From positions 1 to 64,000 of the forward strand of contig NZ_STGG01000057.1 in assembly GCF_005222695.1 (NCBI RefSeq): a stretch of DNA of 64,000 nucleotides. Reading direction: 5' to 3'. Position 1 is the stretch's first letter. Each line of letters begins with the position of its first letter. This document shows, piece after piece, positions 8,965 to 16,520 of this stretch. The position numbers and the translations under genes were made by a program. The DNA comes from Massilia sp. HP4 (GTDB taxonomy: Bacteria > Pseudomonadota > Gammaproteobacteria > Burkholderiales > Burkholderiaceae_D). The notes beneath the pieces are model-generated. The model ran no database searches, had not been told where the DNA came from, and saw only the letters and a list, made by a program, of their open reading frames with translations.

Positions 8965-9245
8965 GCCGCGGCGGCGAAGGTCTTGCGCATCTTTTCCGCG
9001 ACCTTGGCCTCGATGACCGGCGCGAACGCGCCCATGAAGAAGCCCAGCCGGATGCGCATCGCGGCGCGCTGGTCTTCCAGGGTCAACATCCCCTCCACCC
9101 CACTGCGCTCGAAGCGCAGCACATCGCCGTCCCACCTGCATTCCAGCCCGTATTCGGCCGCGATACGTTGCGCCACTTGCTCGGCTGCGGTGCGCGCCGC
9201 GTCCGGGCTCAGGTTGTGCTGCTGGACGATGCTGATCTCTGACAT
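8961..9245 (-). CDS. Polyhydroxyalkanoic acid system family protein (PHA_gran_rgn type)
   Basis: 94 residues, starting MSEISIVQQHNLSPDAARTA. The pattern of an amphipathic N-terminal helix with LSPDAARTAAEQVA, then LECRWDGDVLRFERSGVEGML and a C-terminal basic/alanine helix, fits the small PHA-granule region family found beside PHA synthesis genes. The function is unknown in detail; family members probably associate with PHA granules. The start at 9245 is chosen because GGAAGG lies ten bases upstream; an upstream start at 9278 has no such site. The stop TAG is part of the adjacent REP palindrome. Confidence 0.8.
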   Translation of the reverse strand: MSEISIVQQHNLSPDAARTAAEQVAQRIAAEYGLECRWDGDVLRFERSGVEGMLTLEDQRAAMRIRLGFFMGAFAPVIEAKVAEKMRKTFAAAA

Positions 9246-9437
9246 CTGGCTGATCCTTCCTGAATCGATTGCGAACAATCCGCCATGATGCCAGTTGCGG
9301 CCAAGCTATGCCAGAGCTCGCTACTACAGGGGGAGTTTTGAGGAATCGCACGCGATCTCAATTGATGGGCATCAAAGCGCGCCCGGCAGGGAGCGCGAGG
9401 ATAAAGAAGCAAGCCCGTCATAACGCGAGGAGTCGCC

Positions 9438-10970
9438 ATGGAAACCCCCGTCGTACCAGCGAACCGCCTGTTGCCGAACGACGCCGAGGCGCCGCAGGCC
9501 GCGCAGCCCCCGGTGCGCTTCGTCCCCACCCCGAGCGCGCCCTACCGCCAGCAGCAGCGCGCCGCCCGCCTGCTCGAAGAGCCTGAGATGCCCGGTCCCG
9601 CCGCGCCGCCGGCGGCCGAACCGACGCCACATGCCTTCGGCGCCCGCGCCCTCATCTGGAAGCAAGATCCTTCGGTGGGTGAAATCGGCACCCGCAAGGC
9701 TTTCCTGCCCGGCGTGGTGCTGGCCGGCCCGCGCGACGCCCGCATCGCCCCGGGCGAGCCGGGCATCGCCGCGGTCGAACCGAACGCCTTCGGCGACTTC
9801 GTCACCCAGCCCGACACGCCGCAATTCGACGCCGTCCACACCTTCGTCGTGGTGCGCCAGACACTCACCATGTACCAGCGCGCGCTGGCCGCCGCAGGCA
9901 GCGCGATGCCCCTGCCCTGGCAATGGAACAGCAGTAGCGATACCCGGCCGCTGCTGGTCTTCCCGCACGGGCTGCCGAACATCATGAACGCCTTCTACAG
10001 CCGCAGCCAGGCCTGCCTCAAGTTCGGCGACTTCATCCCCAATGGCGCCGCCGGCCGGGTATTTACCTGCCGCTCGTTCGACATCGTGTCGCACGAGACC
10101 GCGCACGCCGTGCTCGACGGCATCAAGCCGCGCTGGCTGCAGGCCGACGCCCCGCCCCAGACCGGCGGCCTGCACGAAGCCTTTGGCGACCTTACCGCGA
10201 TCTTCCTGGCCTTGTCGCAGCTCGACCAGTGCGAAGCCGTGATCGCCCAGACCAAGGCCGACCTGCACGACAAATCCTTCCTGACCGACATCGCCGAGCA
10301 GTTCGGGCTGGCGCTCGGCAACAGCACCGGCCTGCGCAATGCCGACAACGACATCAAACTGGGCGAGGCCGGCACCCAGGTGCACGCCATCTCGCAGGTG
10401 TTCACGGGCGGCGTCTACGATGTGCTGGCCGACCTGTTCACCCATGAGCGCGACCCCGACCGCGAAGACGACGCCGCCGTGCTGCACCGGGTGGCCGGCT
10501 ACCTGGGCGGCGTGCTGATGCGCGCCCTGATCGCCGCGCCCGACGCCGCCGCCACCTATGCCGACGTGGTCAACGCCATGCTGCAGCTGGTGACGAGCGA
10601 CGGCAAGCCGGCCGCCTATGCCGACGCCATCCGCGTCCAGTTCAGCCGGCGCGAGGTCGTCGAGGCCGGCCATGGCGGCGCCGACACCACGGCCGCCTTC
10701 GTCCCCTGCCTGCCGCTGGCGGCGAAGGTCTGCGATCCTCCCGGCGCCCGGCAAGACCGGCGCGCCTGCTGTGGCACCATGCAGCTGGCCGAGTACGACT
10801 GCGCCGAGCGGGTGCTGGCCGGCGAAGCACGCCTGCTGGCGCGCTGGTGCGCGGAGCACGGCCGCCACGGGCCGGCGCTGCCGGGCGGGCCGGCGCTGCC
10901 GGACCTGCCGGGCCAGCCGGCGTCCGACTTGCCGGCCGGCCTGGATTCCAACACATCGATGATGGCATGA
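9438..10970 (+). CDS. M4 (thermolysin/protealysin-like) metallopeptidase
   Basis: 510-residue zinc peptidase. The catalytic motif HETAH sits near residue 220 (VSHETAHAVLDG) and the third zinc ligand follows in GGLHEAFGD, the usual M4 spacing and form. A helix with SQVFTGGVYDVLADLF follows. There is no signal peptide: the N-terminus is a Pro/Ala-rich, possibly disordered stretch, not a classical secreted propeptide. This matches the protealysin-like intracellular M4 group rather than thermolysin. GAGGAG lies 7 bp before the ATG. The last codons overlap the emfourin-like gene (ATGA), a typical protease-inhibitor operon. The Cys-containing, Pro/Gly-rich C-terminus (GPALPGGPALPDLPG) is unusual. 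Confidence 0.9.
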   Translation: METPVVPANRLLPNDAEAPQAAQPPVRFVPTPSAPYRQQQRAARLLEEPEMPGPAAPPAAEPTPHAFGARALIWKQDPSVGEIGTRKAFLPGVVLAGPRDARIAPGEPGIAAVEPNAFGDFVTQPDTPQFDAVHTFVVVRQTLTMYQRALAAAGSAMPLPWQWNSSSDTRPLLVFPHGLPNIMNAFYSRSQACLKFGDFIPNGAAGRVFTCRSFDIVSHETAHAVLDGIKPRWLQADAPPQTGGLHEAFGDLTAIFLALSQLDQCEAVIAQTKADLHDKSFLTDIAEQFGLALGNSTGLRNADNDIKLGEAGTQVHAISQVFTGGVYDVLADLFTHERDPDREDDAAVLHRVAGYLGGVLMRALIAAPDAAATYADVVNAMLQLVTSDGKPAAYADAIRVQFSRREVVEAGHGGADTTAAFVPCLPLAAKVCDPPGARQDRRACCGTMQLAEYDCAERVLAGEARLLARWCAEHGRHGPALPGGPALPDLPGQPASDLPAGLDSNTSMMA

Positions 10971-11242
10971 AGATCAGCGCGCGCGCCTGCGGCGGCTTCG
11001 CCGGGCTGGCCCAATCCTACGAACTGGATACGTCCAGCCTGGCCGAAGGACCGGCCCTCGAAACGCTCCTGCGGCGCCTCGACTTCTTCGGCGCCGCCCC
11101 AAGCTGCGCGATCGGCGCCGACCTGCCGCGCTGGGAAATCACAGTCGAAGACGGCCCACGCTGCCATACCGTCTTCCTGCGCGAAGACGGCAGCGGCGGC
11201 GAGTGGCAGCATCTGCTCGACCGATTGCGGGAGACCGGATGA
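10967..11242 (+). CDS. Emfourin-like inhibitor of the upstream M4 peptidase
   Basis: 91-residue cytoplasmic protein starting MKISARACGGFAGLAQSYEL. Emfourin, the protealysin inhibitor known from Serratia, is a small protein encoded directly behind an M4 protease gene and typically starts with a strand carrying a xxGGFAGxxR/K-like pattern; the same opening is seen here. The ATG overlaps the protease TGA (ATGA at 10967-10970), so the two should be made in a fixed ratio. The end, SGGEWQHLLDRLRET, fits a final helix. The assignment rests on context plus the GGFAG opening; binding to the protease is inferred. Confidence 0.8.
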   Translation: MKISARACGGFAGLAQSYELDTSSLAEGPALETLLRRLDFFGAAPSCAIGADLPRWEITVEDGPRCHTVFLREDGSGGEWQHLLDRLRETG

Positions 11243-11376
11243 TGCGTCGCGGAGCACTTTTCCGACAGCATCAGGCCGCCCGGCCATCCCCGATGGGCAC
11301 TTGACAGCCCGCCAAACCGCACGCTCGTGCGCTTTTCTCGTTCATTTGCTTATGTAGATTGTGTATATAGGCGAAT

Positions 11377-11405
11377 TTGTGAGAAAAGCCGAATTGCCCT
11401 AAAAT
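11377..11405 (+). promoter_or_regulatory. Sigma-70-type promoter of fdxA
   Basis: TTGTGA (11377-11382) and TAAAAT (11400-11405) are separated by exactly 17 bp, in a stretch clearly richer in A/T than its surroundings. The fdxA ATG is 82 bp further on. Only one mismatch per box from consensus at the key positions makes this a good housekeeping promoter candidate. Confidence 0.6.
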
Positions 11406-11487
11406 ACAGTGCTTTGCTCTGTCCGGCCGGCCTATTGTTTTGTTCAGCGCCCGGCGACGCGACATCCCACCAATTGATAGGACTGTT

Positions 11488-11811
11488 ATGACCCACGTTG
11501 TCACCGAATCGTGCATCCGCTGTCGTTACACCGACTGCGTCGATGTATGCCCGGTAGATTGTTTCCGGGAAGGCCCGAATTTCCTCGCCATCGATCCTGA
11601 CGAGTGCATCGACTGCGCCGTCTGCGTCGCCGAGTGCCCGGTGAACGCGATCTTTGCCGAAGAAGACGTGCCTGGCGACCAACAGCAGTTCATCAAGATC
11701 AATGCCGACCTGTCACGCTTCTGGCCTTCGATCACCAAGACGAAGCCGGCCCTGCCAGACGCGGAAGAGTGGAAAGACGTCAAGGACAAACTCGACCAAC
11801 TGGCCCGCTAA
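11488..11811 (+). CDS. fdxA: Seven-iron ferredoxin FdxA
   Basis: 107-residue ferredoxin with two cluster-binding regions: CIRCRYTDCVDVCPVDCF at the N-terminus and CIDCAVCVAECPVNAI after it. The first region has the FdxA arrangement for a [3Fe-4S] cluster, and shares the last Cys-Pro with the second [4Fe-4S] cluster. The remainder (FAEEDVPGDQQQFIKINADL, then a conserved tail with W and P-D-A-E-E-W) matches the Azotobacter FdI-like family. It is a soluble electron carrier. The next gene codes for a ferredoxin-NADP reductase, a natural redox partner. Confidence 0.96.
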   Translation: MTHVVTESCIRCRYTDCVDVCPVDCFREGPNFLAIDPDECIDCAVCVAECPVNAIFAEEDVPGDQQQFIKINADLSRFWPSITKTKPALPDAEEWKDVKDKLDQLAR

Positions 11812-11913
11812 ACCTGCCGCTGCGCCGCCCGTTCGGCGCCGGCCCGGGGTCGTTCTGCATGGCAGTGCTGGCTGCCATCGCCTCACCAATTCAAAATCAC
11901 AGGAAGTAAGCGC

Positions 11914-13011
11914 ATGACTATCAGTGCCACCCACGAAGCGGGCAGCATCGCTCCCAACAGTTCCTTCGCCGGCGCCATCGAAGCGGACGCCGTGATCATC
12001 GGCGCCGGTCCCGTCGGCCTGTTCCAGGTCTTCGAACTCGGCCTGCTCGAAATCAAGGCCCACGTCATCGATTCGCTGCCGGCCGTCGGCGGCCAGTGCG
12101 TGGAACTGTATCCAGATAAACCGATCTATGACATCCCTGCCGTCCCGGTGTGCACCGGCCAGGAACTGACCGACAACCTGCTCAAGCAGATCGAGCCGTT
12201 CGAGCCGACCTTCCACCTGGGCCAGGAGGTGACGACCGTCCAGCGCCGCGAAGACAACCGCTTCAACGTCGAGACCTCGACCGGCACCCAGTTCATCACC
12301 AAGACCATCTTCATCGCGGCCGGCGTCGGTTCGTTCCAGGCACGCACGATCAAGGTCGACGGCATCGACAAGTTCGAGAACGAGCAGCTGTTCTACCGTG
12401 TCAAGGATCCAGCACGCTTCGAGGGCAAGAACATCGTCATCTGCGGCGGCGGCGACTCCGCGCTGGACTGGGCCCTGAACTTCGTCGGCAAGGCCGAATC
12501 GGTCGTGCTGGTGCACCGCCGCGATGACTTCCGCGCCGCGCCCGCCTCGGTCGCCAAGATGAAAGCCCTGTGCGACGAGTACGAGATGCAGCTGATCACC
12601 GGCCAGGTAACCGGCTTCGACGAAAAAGACGGCCAGCTCTCCGAGGTGAAAGTCACCGGCGCCGATGGCGTCACCCGCCGCGTGCCGCTGGACATGCTGC
12701 TGGTGTTCTTCGGCCTGTCGCCGAAACTGGGTCCGATCGCCGAATGGGGCCTGGATATCGAGCGCAAGCAGCTCAAGGTCGTGGACACCGAGAAGTTCGA
12801 GACCAATGTCCCGGGCATCTTTGCCGTGGGCGACATCAACACCTACCCGGGCAAGAAGAAGCTGATCCTGTCGGGCTTCCACGAAGCCGCGCTGGCCGCC
12901 TTCGGCGCCGCGCCTTACATCTTCCCGGACAAGAAGATCCACATGCAGTACACGACGACCTCGCCGAAACTGCACAAGATCCTGGGCGTCGAAACCCCGG
13001 TGTTCGACTAA
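11914..13011 (+). CDS. Ferredoxin--NADP(+) reductase, thioredoxin-reductase-like type
   Basis: 365-residue flavoprotein. The FAD-binding GxGxxG is IIGAGPVGL near residue 30, and the NADP-binding site is ICGGGDSALDWAL near 175 followed by VHRRDDFRA. The C-terminal FAD motif is FAVGDINTYPG. There is no CxxC redox pair between the domains, which separates this type of FNR from true thioredoxin reductase. The reaction is electron exchange between NADPH and ferredoxin. It sits 102 bp downstream of fdxA in the same direction, and ACAGGAAGTAAG precedes its ATG. The tail with YTTTSPKLHKILG is typical of the group. Confidence 0.92.
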   Translation: MTISATHEAGSIAPNSSFAGAIEADAVIIGAGPVGLFQVFELGLLEIKAHVIDSLPAVGGQCVELYPDKPIYDIPAVPVCTGQELTDNLLKQIEPFEPTFHLGQEVTTVQRREDNRFNVETSTGTQFITKTIFIAAGVGSFQARTIKVDGIDKFENEQLFYRVKDPARFEGKNIVICGGGDSALDWALNFVGKAESVVLVHRRDDFRAAPASVAKMKALCDEYEMQLITGQVTGFDEKDGQLSEVKVTGADGVTRRVPLDMLLVFFGLSPKLGPIAEWGLDIERKQLKVVDTEKFETNVPGIFAVGDINTYPGKKKLILSGFHEAALAAFGAAPYIFPDKKIHMQYTTTSPKLHKILGVETPVFD

Positions 13012-13031
13012 GAGCCCATCGCCGCGTTCAA

Positions 13032-13066
13032 TAAGTGTTCAGTAAAGTGTTCCGTAAAGTGTTCAG
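13032..13066 (+). repeat. Three tandem copies of TAA(A)GTGTTCAG
   Basis: Three consecutive units: TAAGTGTTCAG (13032), TAAAGTGTTCCG (13043) and TAAAGTGTTCAG (13055), the last followed by TAAC. It lies just behind the FNR stop and before its terminator. Each unit contains TAA, so all frames stop soon. The function is unknown. Confidence 0.7.
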
Positions 13067-13091
13067 TAACTAAGCGGCGACACAGTCTCCT

Positions 13092-13123
13092 GAAACGCCC
13101 CGCCCTGCGGGGCGTTTCGCTTT
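13092..13123 (+). terminator. Rho-independent terminator of fdxA-FNR
   Basis: A perfect 10-bp stem GAAACGCCCC / GGGGCGTTTC with a short loop (13092-13118) is followed by GCTTTAT. It ends the ferredoxin/reductase transcript. Confidence 0.8.
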
Positions 13124-13226
13124 ATGTGGGGCGCCCAACGGAGCGCACACCGGCAAATATGCTACAAGTGCTCCATGCATTGGAGATAGCCAGAGGCCTT
13201 GTTTCCACCGGCCAACCCAAATCCCC

Positions 13227-13232
13227 TATAAT
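13227..13232 (+). promoter_or_regulatory. -10 box upstream of phaZ
   Basis: A perfect TATAAT stands 58 bp before the phaZ ATG. No good -35 lies at 16-18 bp upstream; TTGTTT at 13199 is too far. The box is offered as a likely -10 only. Confidence 0.4.
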
Positions 13233-13289
13233 CGGATGAAGCTTATGCGCGGCTGATATTAGCGCAGTGTCAATACGAAGGAATCATTT

Positions 13290-14525
13290 ATGCTTTATCA
13301 ACTGCACGAGATGCAACGCTCCTTCCTGACCCCGCTGATGCAGTGGGCCGATGCGTCGTCAAAATTGTTCTCCAATCCCGTGTCGCCATTTGCGCACACC
13401 CCATTTTCCCAACGTATCGCCGCCGGCTACGAGCTGATGTACCGCCTCGGCAAGGAATACGAAAAACCGGCCTTCGGCCTGAAAACCACCACCATCAATG
13501 GTGAAGAGATCGGCATCGTCGAACGCATCGTCGTCGACAAGCCCTTCTGCCAGCTGCTGCATTTCAAGAAAGACATGGGCGATGCCGCCTACGCCGCCCT
13601 CGCCCAGCCGACGGTGCTGGTGGTGGCGCCGTTGTCCGGCCACCACGCGACCCTGCTGCGCGACACGGTCAAGGCCCTGCTGGTCGAGCACGACGTCTAC
13701 ATCACCGACTGGGTCGACGCGCGCATGGTGCCGCTGGCCGATGGCGCGTTCCACCTGGACGACTATGTGTTCTACGTGCAGGACTTCATCCGCCACCTGG
13801 GCCCGGAAGTGCACGTGATCTCGGTCTGCCAGCCAACGGTGCCGGTGCTGGCCGCGATCGCCCTGATGGCGAGCAACAAGGATGCCAAGCAGCCGAAGAC
13901 GATGACCATGATGGGCGGCCCGATCGACCCGCGCAAGTCGCCGACCGCGGTCAATGACCTGGCCATCGAGAAGCCGTATTCCTGGTTCGAGAACACCGTG
14001 ATCTACGCGGTGCCGGGCAATTACCCGGGCTTTGGCCGCAAGGTCTATCCGGGCTTCCTGCAGCACGCCGGCTTCATCGCCATGAACCCGGGCCGCCACG
14101 CCCAGAGCCACCGCGAGTTCTACCAGCACCTGGTGCGCGGCGACGACGATTCGGCCGAAGCGCACCGCAAGTTCTACGACGAGTACAACGCCGTGCTGGA
14201 CATGCCGGCCGAATACTATCTGGACACCATCAAGACCGTGTTCCAGGACTACAGCCTGCCGAAGGGCACCTGGAAGGTCGGCGGCCAGCTGGTACGCCCG
14301 CAAGACATCGAATCGGTCGCCCTGCTCACCGTCGAAGGCGAGCTGGACGACATCTCGGGCCTGGGCCAGACCAGCGCCGCGCTGACCCTGTGCACCGGCA
14401 TCCCGAAGGACAAGAAGCAGGAGTTCGTGGTCGAGAAGGCTGGCCACTACGGCATCTTCTCGGGCCGCCGCTGGCGCGAGATCGTGTGTCCGAAGATCAC
14501 CGAGTTCATTCGCGCGAACGCGTAG
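13290..14525 (+). CDS. phaZ: Intracellular polyhydroxyalkanoate depolymerase PhaZ
   Basis: 411 residues, the usual length of the Ralstonia PhaZ1-type intracellular depolymerase. The protein starts MLYQLHEMQRSFLTPLMQWA, as typical members do. The nucleophile is a cysteine, in VISVCQPTVPVLAA near residue 184; an active-site Cys instead of Ser is characteristic of this family. Histidine candidates lie in AGHYGIFSGRRWRE near the end. It degrades amorphous PHB in storage granules to 3-hydroxybutyrate oligomers. TAAGGAATC... spacing upstream (GAAGGAATC) gives a fair ribosome site. It is monocistronic, with a strong terminator directly behind. Confidence 0.95.
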   Translation: MLYQLHEMQRSFLTPLMQWADASSKLFSNPVSPFAHTPFSQRIAAGYELMYRLGKEYEKPAFGLKTTTINGEEIGIVERIVVDKPFCQLLHFKKDMGDAAYAALAQPTVLVVAPLSGHHATLLRDTVKALLVEHDVYITDWVDARMVPLADGAFHLDDYVFYVQDFIRHLGPEVHVISVCQPTVPVLAAIALMASNKDAKQPKTMTMMGGPIDPRKSPTAVNDLAIEKPYSWFENTVIYAVPGNYPGFGRKVYPGFLQHAGFIAMNPGRHAQSHREFYQHLVRGDDDSAEAHRKFYDEYNAVLDMPAEYYLDTIKTVFQDYSLPKGTWKVGGQLVRPQDIESVALLTVEGELDDISGLGQTSAALTLCTGIPKDKKQEFVVEKAGHYGIFSGRRWREIVCPKITEFIRANA

Positions 14526-14540
14526 GCGAACGCTGGAAAA

Positions 14541-14572
14541 CAAAAACCGTGGCCATACGCCACGGTTTTTTG
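14541..14572. terminator. Bidirectional terminator between phaZ and the RcnB-like gene
   Basis: An 11-bp stem AAAAACCGTGG / CCACGGTTTTT with loop CCATACG. It is flanked by A-runs and T-runs, so it can stop transcription from both the phaZ side and the convergent gene. Confidence 0.85.
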
Positions 14573-14587
14573 TTGTCGGCGCCGGTA

Positions 14588-14926
14588 TCAGCGCCCCATC
14601 ACCACCTGCGCCACGCGCCCGGTCGCAATCGCCACCAGCGCATAACTTTCACCCGCATCGACCCACTGGTGCCCGCGCGGGGGCTTGGACAGGCGCAGCG
14701 CGCGCCAATCCTCGACCACGTGCTGGTGCGCCTGGTAGCGCGCCGGCAAACGCTCGCCGCGCCGCAATTCTCCATCTGCTTCCACGCTCCGGTAGCGCGC
14801 CGGATGCACTTGCGCGGCCTGCCCATTACGCGCATTGGCGTCGGTCTTGCCGGCGCCCGACTGCTGCAAGCCGTCCCCTGCCGAAAAGATGGCGGCAAAC
14901 AGCAAGGGCGCGATCAACTCGTTCAT
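14588..14926 (-). CDS. RcnB-like small exported protein
   Basis: 112 residues. After a short hydrophobic start (MNELIAPLLFAAIFSAG) comes a basic region and then the RcnB-type C-terminal pattern: RGERLPARYQ, V-x-D-W, L-S-K-P-P-R-G-H-Q-W-V, and YALVAIATGRVAQVVM. RcnB of E. coli is a periplasmic protein involved in nickel/cobalt homeostasis; most homologues are uncharacterised, so only family membership is claimed. The ATG at 14926 is preferred to a TTG two codons earlier because a GGGG run lies about ten bases upstream. It converges on phaZ through a shared terminator. Confidence 0.75.
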   Translation of the reverse strand: MNELIAPLLFAAIFSAGDGLQQSGAGKTDANARNGQAAQVHPARYRSVEADGELRRGERLPARYQAHQHVVEDWRALRLSKPPRGHQWVDAGESYALVAIATGRVAQVVMGR

Positions 14927-15120
14927 GTCCAATCCCCGGGGTCAGCGTGAGGCAATAGTACAGCAGGGACGCGACGGATTGTCTGTTCGCTCGCCCACGT
15001 AGGAAAAAGAATGGCTGAGCAAGGCCGAGTTCGTCAAAAGGCCGGGCTGATCGCCTCCGGCCCGGTTTTGGCGGATAATGTCGGCTTGACCAGATTGCGC
15101 CTCCAGCAGAACCTCCCGCC

Positions 15121-15798
15121 GTGACCAGACCCCTCGCCGACCAGCTCGAAGACCTGCTGCCGCAGACCCAGTGCACCAAGTGCGGCTATCCCGCCTGCCG
15201 CCCCTATGCCGAGGCCATGGCGCGCGGCGAGGCCGAGATCAACCAGTGCCCGCCGGGCGGCATGGAAGGCGTGCGCCGCCTGGCCACGGCGACCGGCCGC
15301 ACCGTCATTCCGATCAATCCGGCCAACGGCCTCGAGCGCCCACGTCCGGTCGCCTTCATCGACGAATCGCTGTGTATCGGCTGCACCCTGTGTATCCAGG
15401 CCTGCCCGGTCGATGCAATCATGGGCGCGGCCAAGCAGATGCACACGATCCTGCCGAGCCTGTGCACCGGCTGCGACCTGTGCGTGGCGCCCTGCCCGGT
15501 CGACTGCATCGCGATGGTGCCCGTCACGGGCGAACGCACCGGCTGGGACGCCTGGTCGCAGCAGGACGCCGACGCCGCGCGCGAGCGCCACGATTTTCGC
15601 ACTGCGCGCCTGCAGCGCGAGCGCGAGGAAAACGATGCCCGCCTGGCCGCCAAGGCCGTGGAAAAGATGCGCGCGGTGACCGCCGAAGTGACGAATACGC
15701 CGGAAGAACTGGCCGAGAAGGAGCGCAAGCGCGCCATCATCGCCGCCGCCATGGAACGCGCGCGCCTGAAGGCGGCCGGCAACCCGGACCAGAACTGA
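15121..15798 (+). CDS. rsxB: RnfB/RsxB-type iron-sulfur protein
   Basis: 225 residues with a GTG start. An N-terminal four-cysteine domain (CTKCGYPACRPY...NQCPPGG) is followed by two 4Fe-4S motifs (CIGCTLCIQACPVDAI and CTGCDLCVAPCPVDCI) and a long charged helical tail ending KAAGNPDQN. This is the soluble portion of RnfB; the usual N-terminal membrane helix is absent, as in many betaproteobacterial stand-alone copies. No rnfA/C/D/G/E is nearby, so a full ion-pumping Rnf complex is not encoded here. It sits 6 bp before nth, as in other beta/gammaproteobacteria where rnf and nth neighbour each other, suggesting support of the endonuclease's iron-sulfur state or ferredoxin traffic. Confidence 0.9.
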   Translation: MTRPLADQLEDLLPQTQCTKCGYPACRPYAEAMARGEAEINQCPPGGMEGVRRLATATGRTVIPINPANGLERPRPVAFIDESLCIGCTLCIQACPVDAIMGAAKQMHTILPSLCTGCDLCVAPCPVDCIAMVPVTGERTGWDAWSQQDADAARERHDFRTARLQREREENDARLAAKAVEKMRAVTAEVTNTPEELAEKERKRAIIAAAMERARLKAAGNPDQN

Positions 15799-15804
15799 AC
15801 GACC

Positions 15805-16500
15805 ATGAACCCCGCCAAACGCCTGGAAATCTTCACCCGCTTTCGCGCCGCCAATCCCAAGCCGACCACCGAACTCGAATTTTCGACCCCGTTCGAACTC
15901 CTGATCGCGGTGCTATTGTCGGCGCAATCGACCGACGTCGGCGTCAACAAGGCCATGCGCCGCCTGTTCCCGGTGGCGAACACGCCGCAAGCCATCCTCG
16001 ACCTGGGCCTGGATGAACTGAAGTCATACATCTCGACCATCGGCCTGTACAACACCAAGGCGAAGAACGTGATGGCGACCTGCCAGATCCTGGTCGAGCA
16101 GCATGGCGGCGAAGTGCCGCCCGTGCGCGAGGCGCTGGAAGCACTGCCCGGCGTCGGCCGCAAGACCGCGAACGTGGTGCTCAATACCGCCTTTGGGGAA
16201 CCGACCATGGCGGTCGACACCCATATCTTCCGCGTTTCGAACCGAACCAAGGTCGCGCCGGGCAAGAACGTCGACATCGTCGAACAAAAACTGTTGAAGT
16301 TCGTGCCGAAGGATTTCTTGCACGACGCCCACCACTGGCTCATCCTGCACGGCCGCTATACCTGCGTGGCGCGCAAACCGAAATGCTGGAACTGCCTGAT
16401 CGCCGACCTGTGCGAATTCAAGGACAAGACGCCGGCGCCGGCCGGCGTGCTCGATCCGGCGGTGCAGGCAGCAGCTGCTGCCGCCTCCGCCGCGAGCTAG
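15805..16500 (+). CDS. nth: Endonuclease III
   Basis: 231 residues. The DNA glycosylase/AP-lyase removes oxidised pyrimidines in base-excision repair. The helix-hairpin-helix LPGVGRKTANVVLN contains the catalytic lysine and is followed by VDTHIFRVSNR with the catalytic aspartate. The C-terminal iron-sulfur loop has the C-x6-C-x2-C-x5-C spacing (CVARKPKCWNCLIADLC). An extra Ala/Pro tail of about 20 residues (PAPAGVLDPAVQAAAAAAS) extends beyond the E. coli length. It is co-directional with rnfB, with 6 bp between them. Confidence 0.97.
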   Translation: MNPAKRLEIFTRFRAANPKPTTELEFSTPFELLIAVLLSAQSTDVGVNKAMRRLFPVANTPQAILDLGLDELKSYISTIGLYNTKAKNVMATCQILVEQHGGEVPPVREALEALPGVGRKTANVVLNTAFGEPTMAVDTHIFRVSNRTKVAPGKNVDIVEQKLLKFVPKDFLHDAHHWLILHGRYTCVARKPKCWNCLIADLCEFKDKTPAPAGVLDPAVQAAAAAASAAS

Positions 16501-16520
16501 GCAGCTAGCGAGCACTCACC

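Noticed and set aside
13032..13066. Tandem 12-mers as replication iterons
   Set aside because: Only three units, directly before a terminator, with no replication gene nearby.
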